From NCBI GenBank assembly GCA_003133685.1, contig PKYQ01000020.1, positions 65,581 to 104,092 of the forward strand: a stretch of DNA of 38,512 bases. The letters run 5' to 3'. The notes below the pieces were generated by a model that was not told the origin of the DNA, ran no database searches, and worked only from the letters and a program-made list of their open reading frames with translations. Below are positions 8,653 to 16,658 of the stretch, piece after piece (within the stretch, counting starts at the first letter, position 1; each line of letters begins with the position of its first letter). The stretch is from Acidimicrobiaceae bacterium. GTDB lineage: Bacteria > Actinomycetota > Acidimicrobiia > Acidimicrobiales > RAAP-2. The position numbers were made by a program, and so were the translations under genes.

Positions 8653-9843
8653 TCAGCCCTTCTTCAATGTTGTCGTCGTAGACGTGGTGGTGGTCGAAGC
8701 GGACGTAGAGTTGCAACTCGTCGCCGGACTACAAAGATGCGTCGTGGCGTAGAGGGCGGCGGCGCGCGTGGGTTCCGGAATCGTCTGCGTCAACTGGTTC
8801 TGGACCGTGCTGGGAAGTGCACTGACCTGATACTTCGTGTCGTGGACCATGATCGGCTTGAACCAGAGAATGCCGCCCGGCTGGCCCTGAAAGACCGCGA
8901 CCGTCCCGGCGTCGTTCCCCAAGTAATACGTCGAATAGGCGTACCAGTGGACGATGAAATACGCGCCAACGAACACACCAATAAAGATCAAGAGGGCGGC
9001 CGGGGTGCGCCACGAAAGTCGGCGACGCTTGCGCCGTTTCGTGGCCGCTGGCGTCGCGGCCCGAGCAACGGGCGGCGTGGTCGAGGAGATCGTGCGCTTG
9101 ATCGGCGACGAGGCGACCGAGACCTCGTCGAACTCGACGAGCACGGCAGTGATGTTGTCGCGGCCACCGGCCTCTTTGGCGGCGTCGACCAACTGGACGA
9201 CCGCCTCTTCGAGTGTGAAGGGCGCACTCGAAAGACGCGCCAGCGTGTCGCTGTCGAGTTCGTTGGAGAGTCCGTCGCTGCAGAGCAGTAGCCGATCGCC
9301 CGCGAGCGCCTGTACCGACATCACGTCGACGGCGATCGTATCCTCGACACCGATACCCCGAGTGAGTTGGTGACGACGCGGATGCACGGCCGCCTCTTCG
9401 GGCGTGAGTCGACCCATGCGCACCCACTCTTCGGCGACGCTGTGATCCTCGGTCAGTTGCCGAAGTGCGCCATCGCGAAGTTGGTAGGCCCGTGAGTCGC
9501 CGACGTGACAAATCGTCGGCGACGTCACGCCTTCGTTATCGACCGTGAGACCCAGCGCGATGACGGTCGTCCCCATGCCGAAATGGTTGGGATTCTCGCG
9601 GGCGTCATTCAACACGGTGATATTTGCGGCGTTAATCGCGTTGTAGAGACCCTCGACGGTCTCATTCTCGACGAAGCCGGAGCGGAGCATCTCGATCGTC
9701 ATCTCCGAGGCGACTTCGCCGGCCGCGTGCCCGCCCATTCCGTCGGCCACGATGGCGAGCGAGTCGTCGACGTACACCGCGTCTTGATTCGATTGACGTA
9801 CCAGTCCAATGTCGGTCGCCTCGGCGTGGCGCCAATGCGTCAA
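8653..9843 (-). CDS. pstP: PP2C-family Ser/Thr phosphatase (PstP-like)
   Basis: This 396-residue protein has a cytoplasmic PP2C domain: RQSNQDAVYV, ADGMGGHAAGEVAS, VGDSRAY and RDNITAVLVEF hold the metal-binding aspartates. A linker, one membrane helix (about residues 287-308) and a short extracellular part with a Ser/Thr-rich end follow. Members reverse phosphorylation by PknA/PknB. The start is a TTG at 9843 that overlaps the fhaB stop as TTGA, matching the overlap at the previous junction and implying translational coupling. It lies three bases before pbpA. Confidence 0.93.
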   Translation of the reverse strand: MTHWRHAEATDIGLVRQSNQDAVYVDDSLAIVADGMGGHAAGEVASEMTIEMLRSGFVENETVEGLYNAINAANITVLNDARENPNHFGMGTTVIALGLTVDNEGVTSPTICHVGDSRAYQLRDGALRQLTEDHSVAEEWVRMGRLTPEEAAVHPRRHQLTRGIGVEDTIAVDVMSVQALAGDRLLLCSDGLSNELDSDTLARLSSAPFTLEEAVVQLVDAAKEAGGRDNITAVLVEFDEVSVASSPIKRTISSTTPPVARAATPAATKRRKRRRLSWRTPAALLIFIGVFVGAYFIVHWYAYSTYYLGNDAGTVAVFQGQPGGILWFKPIMVHDTKYQVSALPSTVQNQLTQTIPEPTRAAALYATTHLCSPATSCNSTSASTTTTSTTTTLKKG

Positions 9844-10292
9844 CGAACCACCTCGAACAGAACGCCCCCGACTTGCACGATGTCACCTCGTTCGAGGTGG
9901 ACACGTCCGTCGACGAGCTCCTGATTCACGTACGTGCCGTTGGTCGAACCGAGGTCCTCAATCGAGAGATCGCCCTCGTCGTTCGTGAGACGTGCGTGTC
10001 GCGACGAGAGGAACGTGTCGGACAGGCTCAGATCGCAGTCGGCACTGCGTCCAATCGTCACCGCCTCGTCGACGTCGAGGCGTTCACCCGTGCGATCGGT
10101 CGGCTCAACGAACTTCAGCGCGAGCGTCCCACTACGTCGACGTCGCGAACGCTTCTCGTAGTCGATTGGTCGCGCCTGTACGGCGGCCACGCGAGTGATC
10201 CGCAAGAAGAACAGGACCGCGACCACCATGACCAGCACTTGGAGAGGCCGAACGATCGCCGCGTAATTCGACGTCGCGGCCACAAGACTCAA
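9840..10292 (-). CDS. fhaB: Membrane-anchored FHA domain protein (FhaB/FipA-like)
   Basis: This 150-residue protein has an N-terminal membrane helix (about residues 14-31), a basic linker (KRSRRRRSG) and one FHA domain. The FHA core shows IGRSADCDLSLSD, SSRHARL and LGSTNGTYVN, which carry the Arg, Ser and Asn that read phosphothreonine. In mycobacteria FhaB/FipA is a PknB-pathway adaptor at the septum; the same role is inferred here. The TTG start overlaps the fhaA stop (TTGA); an in-frame GTG lies three codons downstream. It sits between fhaA and pstP as in other actinobacteria. Confidence 0.92.
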   Translation of the reverse strand: MSLVAATSNYAAIVRPLQVLVMVVAVLFFLRITRVAAVQARPIDYEKRSRRRRSGTLALKFVEPTDRTGERLDVDEAVTIGRSADCDLSLSDTFLSSRHARLTNDEGDLSIEDLGSTNGTYVNQELVDGRVHLERGDIVQVGGVLFEVVR

Positions 10293-10936
10293 GCGAGCTC
10301 AATCCGAAAATGAAGCGTGCCGATCGTGACGTCGTCACGCGGCGAAAGTGAGACAGCGGTGACCCGGTGGCCGTTCACGAACGTTCCGTTGGTTGACTGA
10401 AGGTCACGGATGGCCACTCCTTCACTCGTACGCCAGACCTCAGAGTGACGTCGCGACACGTTGGAATCGTTGATGACGACCTCCACGTCCGGGCTCCGGC
10501 CGATGACCAGCGGACGTTCCCCCACGTTGAAGGACCGACCGTCATTCACGATCAGTCGAGGTTGGCTCTCGCCGCCCAGGAATTCGGTCTTCACTTCGAG
10601 ATTGCCGGGCTTGATGTCGTCGTCGATGAAGACTTCGACCTTGACGGGACCCACGAAGCTGAATCCCTCGCTGATGGCGTGCTGACGAACGGTCTCTTCA
10701 AGCTCACTCACCAGGGCCTTTTGAAAGCCTTCGAATCGGGCCGCGTCGACCGGACCGAGCCATACGCGGATTTGATTCGGCGAGATAGGGCCCTGGCTCG
10801 ACAGGCGGCGCGTGAGGTCAACTTCGCGAACGATGCGCGTGCCGATCTCAATCGGCTGCAGCGTGCTCTTGAAAGTACGTGAGAACGTCTTTTCGAAGAT
10901 CCGCTCGAGGCGATTTTCTACGCTCTTCAGGACCAT
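10289..10936 (-). CDS. fhaA: FHA domain protein FhaA (DUF3662-FHA)
   Basis: This 215-residue protein opens with SVENRLERIFEKTFSRTF, the start of the DUF3662 domain found in FhaA, and ends with an FHA domain (IGRSPDVEVVIND, SRRHSEV, LQSTNGTFVNG). FhaA recruits to phosphorylated MviN/MurJ and regulates peptidoglycan synthesis in mycobacteria. The long disordered middle of mycobacterial FhaA is missing, so the two domains are nearly adjacent. I chose the ATG at 10936 because it restores the family N-terminus; a TTG reading from 10981 adds 15 poorly conserved residues. It is the first gene of the operon and is divergent from tRNA-Leu, 83 bases away. Confidence 0.92.
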   Translation of the reverse strand: MVLKSVENRLERIFEKTFSRTFKSTLQPIEIGTRIVREVDLTRRLSSQGPISPNQIRVWLGPVDAARFEGFQKALVSELEETVRQHAISEGFSFVGPVKVEVFIDDDIKPGNLEVKTEFLGGESQPRLIVNDGRSFNVGERPLVIGRSPDVEVVINDSNVSRRHSEVWRTSEGVAIRDLQSTNGTFVNGHRVTAVSLSPRDDVTIGTLHFRIELA

Positions 10937-11019
10937 ACCGGTATCAACTGTACCGGCGGCTCGGTGCAATCGTCGGCGCAAGAGCTCTCAGGTGAGTCGA
11001 CTAATGTTGCAAGGTCTCG

Positions 11020-11103
11020 GGGCGAGTGGCGAAATTGGCAGACGCGCAGGCTTCAGGTGCCTGTATTCGAAAGGATGTGGGGGTTCAAGTCCCCCCTCGC
11101 CCA
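11020..11103 (+). tRNA. tRNA-Leu (CAG)
   Basis: The 84-base cloverleaf has acceptor GGGCGAG pairing with CTCGCCC (11096-11102), discriminator A at 11103, anticodon stem CAGGC/GCCTG around loop TTCAGGT (anticodon CAG), a long class II variable arm, and a T arm GGGGG-TTCAAGT-CCCCC (11079-11095). The bases after the discriminator are CCC, so CCA is not encoded. A tRNA-Leu(CAG) next to fhaA also occurs in mycobacteria (leuT beside fhaA, from memory), which makes this an ancestral junction. Confidence 0.97.
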
Positions 11104-11183
11104 CCCTTGTGATGTTGCAGAATTTCTGGGACAAATGAACCCTCGGACAGTACTTCTTCCTCGGGCTTGGCCCTCGCGCGTCG

Positions 11184-11220
11184 GATCAAACGTGAAATGT
11201 CACTGCATTTCACCTTGATC
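11184..11220. other. Long near-perfect inverted repeat
   Basis: GATCAAACGTGAAATG (11184-11199) faces CATTTCACCTTGATC (11206-11220) across the six-base loop TCACTG. Inner 8 bp and outer 6 bp arms are perfect, joined by a one/two-base mismatch. There is no T-run, so a classic terminator is unlikely. It lies 80 bases after the tRNA and 117 bases before the MFS start. The right arm contains CACCTT, which could alternatively pair with AAGGTG at the MFS ribosome binding site (11327-11332). It may be an operator, a leader hairpin or a transcript end; the sequence does not decide. Confidence 0.7.
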
Positions 11221-11253
11221 AGAGATGACGCGAACATCGAGGTGGAATAGTTG

Positions 11254-11287
11254 GTGCTGTCGTCCCTGTGTTATCCGGGACCAGCAC
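11254..11287 (+). other. Second hairpin upstream of the MFS gene
   Basis: GTGCTG-tc-GTCCC pairs with GGGAC-CAGCAC: 11 base pairs with a two-base bulge and a ten-base loop, ending 50 bases before the MFS start codon. With the repeat at 11184-11220 it makes the region a likely structured 5' leader. No known riboswitch class was recognised. Confidence 0.6.
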
Positions 11288-11337
11288 GCAGCATCCAGGA
11301 CGGCTGAACAAAAGCCAGAGCAGGGAAAGGTGGTTGC

Positions 11338-12555
11338 ATGAAAAGACTGCCGGGCTCAGTTTGGGTACTGGGGGTCGTAAGTCTTTTCAACGACATGGCG
11401 AGCGAAATGCTCTACCCCGTGTTGCCCATCTTCATCACACAAGTGCTGGGCGCTCCCGTGGCCGTTCTCGGTCTGATTGACGGCGTCGCAGAAGGAAGTG
11501 CCGCTCTCTTCAAGACCATCTTTGGACGCTGGTCGGATCGATTAGGTAAACGTAAGCCATTTGTCTTCTACGGTTATCTGGCCTCCACTGTGTCGAAAGT
11601 TGTCATCGCGTTATCGCGCACTTGGGGCCTCGTATTTGTGGGAAGGGTCTTGGATAAATTCGGCAAGGGCATCCGTACTGGCGCCAGGGATGCCTTATTA
11701 CTCGATGCTTCTAGTCCTACGAACCGTGGCTTGGTGTTTGGAGTCCAGCAGAGTTTGGACAGCGCTGGCGCGGTCGTCGGGCCCTTGATCGCCCTAGCGT
11801 TGCTCCAAGCGTTCGGTAACGACATACGAACCGTCCTGTACATCGCCGTCATACCTTCGATCCTTGGTGTCCTGATGGTCTCACTCGTAAGAGATGCCCC
11901 TTCCAAAAAACAGAAGCCGACGACCAAGGAAGGAAACGGCACGGCAACCACCAGCGCCTCATCAGCTCCGAAACTGAACTTCCGGACCCTGCCTCGGGAA
12001 TTGAAAACCTTCTTGCTCGCCAGTGGGTTGTTTGCGCTCGGCAATAGTTCGGATAGTTTTCTAATCCTGCGTTCAAAGAGTGTCGGACTGAGTCTCTCTT
12101 TGACAATTCTTGCCTACGCCGCCTACAACTTCGTCTACAGCGCGGCATCGACACCCGCTGGAAGTTTGGCGGACCGTATCGGCCCGAAACGCGTCTACCT
12201 CGCGGGCGTCATTATTTATATCCTTGTCTATGTTGGATTCGCCATCAACAAGTCGGCGATTGGTGTGTGGATTCTCTTTTCGGTCTACGGCCTCTACATC
12301 GCGTTGACCGACAGCGTGTCGAGGGCGTTGGTGGGAGGATTCATAACTAATGACAGTGAGGCTGCTGGCGTCTATGGCCTCCTGCAAACCATCATCAGCA
12401 TTGGCCTGGTATCGGCCTCAATAATTGGAGGAATACTCTGGTCAATTATTGGTGCTTGGGCAACTTTTTCCTTTGCCGCCGGGTGCGCGACATTGGCGTT
12501 GTTGGTCTTCTTGTCGGCTGAGTTGAAGCGGCTCCGGGTGACGGCGCGCGCGTGA
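11338..12555 (+). CDS. MFS transporter
   Basis: This 405-residue protein has about 12 hydrophobic segments and a long hydrophilic loop in the middle (roughly residues 183-225). The MFS loop motif is visible as GRWSDRLGKRKP after the second helix and a second copy, GSLADRIGPKR, in the C-terminal half. The start VSLFNDMASEMLYPVLPIF is typical of a drug/metabolite exporter-like MFS group whose substrate is not established. The ATG has GGGAAAGG seven bases upstream. The gene is clearly richer in A+T and in rarer codons than its neighbours, and its 3' end runs into a transposase remnant, so recent transfer is likely. Confidence 0.88.
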   Translation: MKRLPGSVWVLGVVSLFNDMASEMLYPVLPIFITQVLGAPVAVLGLIDGVAEGSAALFKTIFGRWSDRLGKRKPFVFYGYLASTVSKVVIALSRTWGLVFVGRVLDKFGKGIRTGARDALLLDASSPTNRGLVFGVQQSLDSAGAVVGPLIALALLQAFGNDIRTVLYIAVIPSILGVLMVSLVRDAPSKKQKPTTKEGNGTATTSASSAPKLNFRTLPRELKTFLLASGLFALGNSSDSFLILRSKSVGLSLSLTILAYAAYNFVYSAASTPAGSLADRIGPKRVYLAGVIIYILVYVGFAINKSAIGVWILFSVYGLYIALTDSVSRALVGGFITNDSEAAGVYGLLQTIISIGLVSASIIGGILWSIIGAWATFSFAAGCATLALLVFLSAELKRLRVTARA

Positions 12556-12567
12556 CCGGCGAGGACC

Positions 12568-12720
12568 GAATCGGTCTCGCCACGCGCGCATCGGCGGACA
12601 ACCCCTCGCTTGATGAGGTCGCTTCTCGTTGTAGTACTTCACGAACTCGTCTATTTGCGATTGCAGTTTTCCGCCCATAGGGGTCCTCATACCAGCCTTC
12701 AGGGCTGCTTTCAATTGGAC
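12568..12720 (-). pseudogene. Transposase C-terminal remnant (rve integrase core)
   Basis: On the minus strand one frame reads SQIDEFVKYYNEKRPHQARG followed by a CPPMRAW end. This is the last part of the DDE/rve integrase core of IS481/IS3-like transposases, where the YYN..RPH motif follows the catalytic Glu helix. Only about 50 residues remain. A stop lies just upstream, and no DDE triad, start or terminal inverted repeats can be found. It starts 12 bases after the MFS stop codon, so a past insertion or deletion ended here. The exact IS family is unsure. Confidence 0.75.
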
Positions 12721-12748
12721 CTCTCTTCACCCCGTCGGTGCAGGATGT

Positions 12749-13201
12749 TTACGTCGCGAGTATCGCCCTATTATCCGCGCCGTTTGTCACCGATCGCAAC
12801 GTCACGTGCACCCTTACGAGCCTCGCCAGGTAACGAGCCACGGACGCGGCGCGGCGCGATGCCAGAGCGAGGTTACCCTTCGCGTACCCGGTAGAGACGA
12901 CCGTGCCACCGTTCTTCAACGGCTTCGCGAAATTCGCGATGCCCGCCTTCGACGCGCTGTTGAGGGTACGGACGTGAGCGCCGAAGTCGATAGTGATCGA
13001 GTGGGCACTGGATTTACTCTTTTCGAATCGAACAATCGTTGGTTTCGAAGAAAACTTCAGCACCAAACCCTTGGCCCGTCGCGTCGCGGTGACGACGCAC
13101 GTTCCCGCGCTCTCGGCAGTCAATGAATCGCCGTTGATCGCGCAACTCGCCCTCCGAGAGGAATCGGGCTTGACTTTCCGTTTGTGTGGCCCACGAGACA
13201 T
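12749..13201 (-). pseudogene. Truncated secreted protein with OmpA-like C-terminal domain
   Basis: The frame encodes about 150 residues. The first part (ASCAINGDSLTAESAGTCVV, then TATRRAKG) matches the end of an Ig-like/bacterial cell-wall repeat, and the second half (ITIDFGAHVRTLNSASKAG, then STGYAKGNLALASRRAASV) is an OmpA-like fold of the kind that ends large secreted actinobacterial proteins. There is no signal peptide, and the frame begins inside the repeat, so this looks like the 3' end of a longer gene cut at its 5' side. An ATG exists at 13201 but has no convincing ribosome binding site. It lies 29 bases beyond the transposase remnant. It could still be a short expressed protein. Confidence 0.6.
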
Positions 13202-13393
13202 AGCCGACAAGGTACTCCCGAAACTTCACCCAGCGCCGTTGCCAGCGCTGGCGTGTGGTCACCTGCAGCCTGCTGCAACCGTCCGGGACCACGACGTCGT
13301 GACCGATATTAGGACCTATGGCCCTCCAAGCTCGGACCTATTCTGGAGTGGTACCCGCCGTGGCGCTTGTCCGGCGGCACTCTGAGGTGGCAC

Positions 13394-14866
13394 ATGATTG
13401 AGACGAGTTCCCTGAATCGAGCCGTACCTTGGCTCATCCAGGGTGGCATGGGCATCGCCATATCCGGTTGGCCACTCGCGAGGGCCGTCTCGAGCATGGG
13501 GCAATTGGGCGTGGTGTCCGGGACGGCCATTGACAATGTCTTCGTGCGTCGGCTCCAAGACCACGGAGTTGACGGTGAGTTGCAAAGGGCTCTCGACGGT
13601 TTCCCGGCACAAAGTGTTGTCGACGACATCGTGGGTAAATACGGTTCCGTGCGACGAACTGGTTCGACGCCGTATCGGAGCCTCCCGGCGCTGACGCATC
13701 GAAGTTCAGGCCGCTCCATTGACGCGATCGTGTTGGCGTCCTACGCCGAAGTGAAGCTCGCCAAGATGGGACATGACGGCGTGGTCGGCATCAATCTCCT
13801 GACCAAGGTTCAGCTCCCGACGGCCGCCACCTTATGCGGCGCGATCCTCGCCGGGGTCGATTACGTGATGATGGGAGCCGGCGTCCCGACGCACATTCCC
13901 GGCGTCCTCGAGCAGCTCGCGCTCGGCGAACCGGTCGATCTTCCAATCAGCGTGACGGGCGCCTCGAGTGACAATCCGGCGACGTCACTCCGCTTTGACC
14001 CCAGCGCCTATCTGCCGTCGTACGCGCTTCGGCGGCCCCGGTTCATAGGTATCGTCTCGTCCCACGTCCTCGCGGCGGCGCTCGCAAAGCGCAGCAATGG
14101 TCCAGTCGATGGTTTCGTCGTCGAGCGTCCGAGTGCCGGAGGGCACAATGCTCCTCCTCGCGGTGCCTTCGACGTTGATGACGAGGGCAACCCGCGCTAC
14201 GGAGAGCGTGACGTGGTCGACTTCGACGCGCTCGCAAAACTCGGCCAACCGTTTTGGATCGGCGGGGGTGTCACGTCGCGCGAACACGTGCGCGACGCGT
14301 TCGCCCTCGGCGCGAGCGGCGTCCAGGTTGGCACCCTCTTCGCCTACTGCGACGAGTCGGGGATGGATCCCGACGTACGTCGTCAGGTTCTACGCGATGT
14401 GAAGTCAGGAACGGTGAAGGTGAAGACGTCGCTACGGGCCTCGTCGACGGGATATCCATTCAAGGTCGCGTCGGTGAGCGACACAATCTCCGATTCCAAC
14501 GTCTACGCGCAGCGTAAGCGACGGTGCGACCTGGGTTACTTGCGCGAGGCGTACCTCACGCCCAATGGGTCAACGGGCTATCGCTGCGCTGCGGAGCCGG
14601 TCGATGCCTTCATACGCAAAGGTGGCGCGATCGAAGCGACCGACGGATCGACCTGTCTCTGCAATGGGCTTATGGCGACGTGCGGACTAGGTCAGTACCG
14701 CAGCGATGGACGCCGCGAACCGCCGATCGTGACCAGCGGTGACTATCTAAACGACATTCGCCAACTGCTGGTCGGTCGAGAGAGCTACAGCGCGCGTGAC
14801 GTCATCGCTCTCCTGAGCGTCGACGCCGACGCGACGCCTACGAGCGACGCCTCGTTCACTCGTTAG
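13394..14866 (+). CDS. Nitronate monooxygenase-like FMN enzyme (long form)
   Basis: This 490-residue TIM-barrel flavoprotein starts with IQGGMGIAISGWPLARAV and carries VERPSAGGHNAPPRG (the His expected near the flavin) and GGGVTSREHVRDAF plus SGVQVGTLFAYC, the FMN phosphate site. It belongs to the long branch of the 2-nitropropane dioxygenase family, which has a cysteine-rich C-terminal part; here CDLGYLREAY, GYRCAAEP and CLCNGLMATCG. The true substrate of this branch is unknown to me; nitronate oxidation is the family default. The ATG at 13394 has GAGGTGG just upstream. It is nine bases ahead of an FMN-split-barrel gene, suggesting an operon. Confidence 0.88.
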   Translation: MIETSSLNRAVPWLIQGGMGIAISGWPLARAVSSMGQLGVVSGTAIDNVFVRRLQDHGVDGELQRALDGFPAQSVVDDIVGKYGSVRRTGSTPYRSLPALTHRSSGRSIDAIVLASYAEVKLAKMGHDGVVGINLLTKVQLPTAATLCGAILAGVDYVMMGAGVPTHIPGVLEQLALGEPVDLPISVTGASSDNPATSLRFDPSAYLPSYALRRPRFIGIVSSHVLAAALAKRSNGPVDGFVVERPSAGGHNAPPRGAFDVDDEGNPRYGERDVVDFDALAKLGQPFWIGGGVTSREHVRDAFALGASGVQVGTLFAYCDESGMDPDVRRQVLRDVKSGTVKVKTSLRASSTGYPFKVASVSDTISDSNVYAQRKRRCDLGYLREAYLTPNGSTGYRCAAEPVDAFIRKGGAIEATDGSTCLCNGLMATCGLGQYRSDGRREPPIVTSGDYLNDIRQLLVGRESYSARDVIALLSVDADATPTSDASFTR

Positions 14867-14875
14867 TCTCGCGCA

Positions 14876-15301
14876 ATGATCCTCGAGATGTCACCGAGTG
14901 AGATTGATGAGTTCGTGCTCTCGCAGAAGGTCGGCCGCGTCGGCTGTCACGTCGGTGGTGAGACCTACGTGGTGCCCGTCATCTTTGGGTGGGATGGGAA
15001 TTGCATCTACGTCTACACCACCGAAGGTAAGAAGGTCGACATGATGCGAGAGAATCAGCGCGTCTGTTTTGAAATCGACGAGTACCTCACGAGTGGCGGG
15101 TGGCGAAGCGTCATAGCCCAAGGAGTGTTCGAGGAGTTAGAAGGAGACGACGCGGGGCGGGCTCTTCAAATCATTGCCGAGCGCGTGTCCTCTAATCGAG
15201 ACAGCGGAAACTCGCGCCCGCGAGGGGAAGGTCGAACGCCGGTTGCGTTTCGAATTCGAACGAGCGAGGTCACCGGACGAAAGGTCGAGGTGACTTCGTA
15301 G
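14876..15301 (+). CDS. Pyridoxamine 5'-phosphate oxidase-like FMN-binding protein
   Basis: This 141-residue split-barrel protein opens with MSPSEIDEFVLSQKVGRVGC and continues VVPVIFGWDGNCIYVYTTEG, KKVDMMRENQRVCFEIDE and SVIAQGVFEEL, the pattern of small PNPOx-like proteins. Such proteins bind FMN, F420 or heme and act as reductases or oxidases; the cofactor cannot be told from sequence. It follows the nitronate monooxygenase-like gene by nine bases. Its stop is 18 bases from the stop of the convergent radical SAM gene, with a perfect hairpin between. Confidence 0.85.
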   Translation: MILEMSPSEIDEFVLSQKVGRVGCHVGGETYVVPVIFGWDGNCIYVYTTEGKKVDMMRENQRVCFEIDEYLTSGGWRSVIAQGVFEELEGDDAGRALQIIAERVSSNRDSGNSRPRGEGRTPVAFRIRTSEVTGRKVEVTS

Positions 15302-15302
15302 T

Positions 15303-15319
15303 CCGCGATCAGATCGCGG
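15303..15319. terminator. Hairpin between convergent genes
   Basis: CCGCGAT-cag-ATCGCGG is a perfect 7-bp stem with a three-base loop that fills the gap between the stop codons at 15301 and 15320. No T-run follows on either side. Being symmetric, it could end transcripts from both directions. Confidence 0.6.
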
Positions 15320-16471
15320 CTACAGCGAGGTCGACAGAGGAGTGCTGACGCGAACGCAGCCGGGATCTGACGCCAGGGGATTGCCGTACGTGGCGAAGGC
15401 TCGTGAACGTGAGCCCCCGCACATATCCGAATGATCACAGCATCCGCACGCGCCCACGAATTGGGCCGAGCGTATTGAGCGCAAGAGGTCATTGTCCCGA
15501 TAGACGTCGATCAAAGAGCTTTCTCGAACGTTGCCGAGGGTGATTGGCAGGAATCCCGAGGGATAGATGTCGCCGTTCGCCCCGACGAAGATGATCCCCT
15601 TACCGTCACGAGTTGCGGCACTCGGCGCGCGCACCGGCGCCGAACTCGGCCCCAGCAACTCGAGCAGTCGGCCCCGAAGGAACGCGTACGTGGAGCCCGC
15701 AACTACGGCCGATGGTGCGTCAATGTTGTCGGCGCGTTCACGCGCGACGCGTCGAAAGAAGGGAGCCTCGACCGTGCGCACCGTGAATCCGTATCGAGAG
15801 GCGTCGACGAGGAAGTTGCACACCTCTTCGTTCTCACGTGCCGAGGTCGCCGTGACTTCAGAGCCTCGTCCGGTCGTGATGAGAAAGAAGACCTCCCACA
15901 CGTTGACCTGCAAATCGTGCAGCAACTTGGCGACGTCGGCCAACTCGCGAACGTTTGAGGGCATGACGGTGGTATTGATCTGCGTCGTGAATCCGTGCTC
16001 ACGAAGACGGGTAATGGCCTCGATCGTGGATTCGAAGTGTCCGTCGATTCCCCGAACCGCGTCGTGGGTCGACGACGTCGCGCCATCGAGGCTGAGCGAC
16101 GCACTCTTCACGCCAACGTCGCGCAACGATTGGAGCGTCGAATCAGCGAGCCGGGGTGTCACGGACGGGGCGATCGCCACGGGCACGTGAACCGAATGGG
16201 CATACGAAGCAAGTTCGACGATGTCGTCGCGCATCAGACAGTCGCCGCCCGTGAGGATAAGAATCGGTCGCGGGCTTCCAATCGAGGCCAGTGAATCGAT
16301 CAGTCCTCTGCCCTCAATCGTGGTCAACTCATCAGGCGCGCCCACTAGTTGCGCATTGGCTCGACAGTGGAAACACGCCAACTGACAAGCCTTGGTCATC
16401 TCCCAGAAGACAAGTAGTGGCCGTTCGTTGAACTGCCCTCTCGCGGACCCGTGAACCGCCGCCCTGGTCAC
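15320..16471 (-). CDS. Radical SAM/SPASM protein (TIGR04053-like)
   Basis: This 383-residue enzyme has CX3CX2C at Cys29, Cys33 and Cys36 (MTKACQLACFHCRA) for the SAM-cleaving [4Fe-4S] cluster, and a C-terminal SPASM-like cluster region (ACGCCDHSDMCGGSR and a last Cys in SDPGC). The blocks VFWEMTKAC and LILTGGD, and the C-terminal CGGSRSRAFATYGNPLASD, resemble TIGR04053, a group related to heme/tetrapyrrole-modifying AhbD/NirJ enzymes whose reaction is unproven. The residue after GGD, normally Pro, is Cys78. The GTG start has GAGGG eight bases upstream. Its partner may be the convergent FMN protein. Product unknown. Confidence 0.87.
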   Translation of the reverse strand: MTRAAVHGSARGQFNERPLLVFWEMTKACQLACFHCRANAQLVGAPDELTTIEGRGLIDSLASIGSPRPILILTGGDCLMRDDIVELASYAHSVHVPVAIAPSVTPRLADSTLQSLRDVGVKSASLSLDGATSSTHDAVRGIDGHFESTIEAITRLREHGFTTQINTTVMPSNVRELADVAKLLHDLQVNVWEVFFLITTGRGSEVTATSARENEEVCNFLVDASRYGFTVRTVEAPFFRRVARERADNIDAPSAVVAGSTYAFLRGRLLELLGPSSAPVRAPSAATRDGKGIIFVGANGDIYPSGFLPITLGNVRESSLIDVYRDNDLLRSIRSAQFVGACGCCDHSDMCGGSRSRAFATYGNPLASDPGCVRVSTPLSTSL

Positions 16472-16658
16472 CTAACGTCCCTCGCTTCGTCCACCGAGCG
16501 CATCTCGCCCACCATAAATCAATCCTACGAACGAACGAACCAATGTTCTAAGGACAAAGGTCACATCATCATGAACGCCACTCACGGAAGTCTGCGCGAT
16601 CGTCCGGACCTAAGAACCAGTCGACGTACCGTTTCGCGAAGTGAAGGCCCTTGTGCTA

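Noticed and set aside
8503-9291. 262-codon plus-strand frame over pbpA and pstP
   Set aside because: Antisense shadow; runs of Arg/Gly/Asp typical of wrong-frame GC-rich DNA, and both real genes carry clear catalytic motifs.
11020-13393. Integrase-made island with duplicated tRNA end
   Set aside because: No integrase gene and no repeat of the tRNA 3' end seen downstream in the window.
16500-16545. TTCG microrepeat as a regulatory element
   Set aside because: Only three short units near the radical SAM start (minus strand); too short to support a claim.
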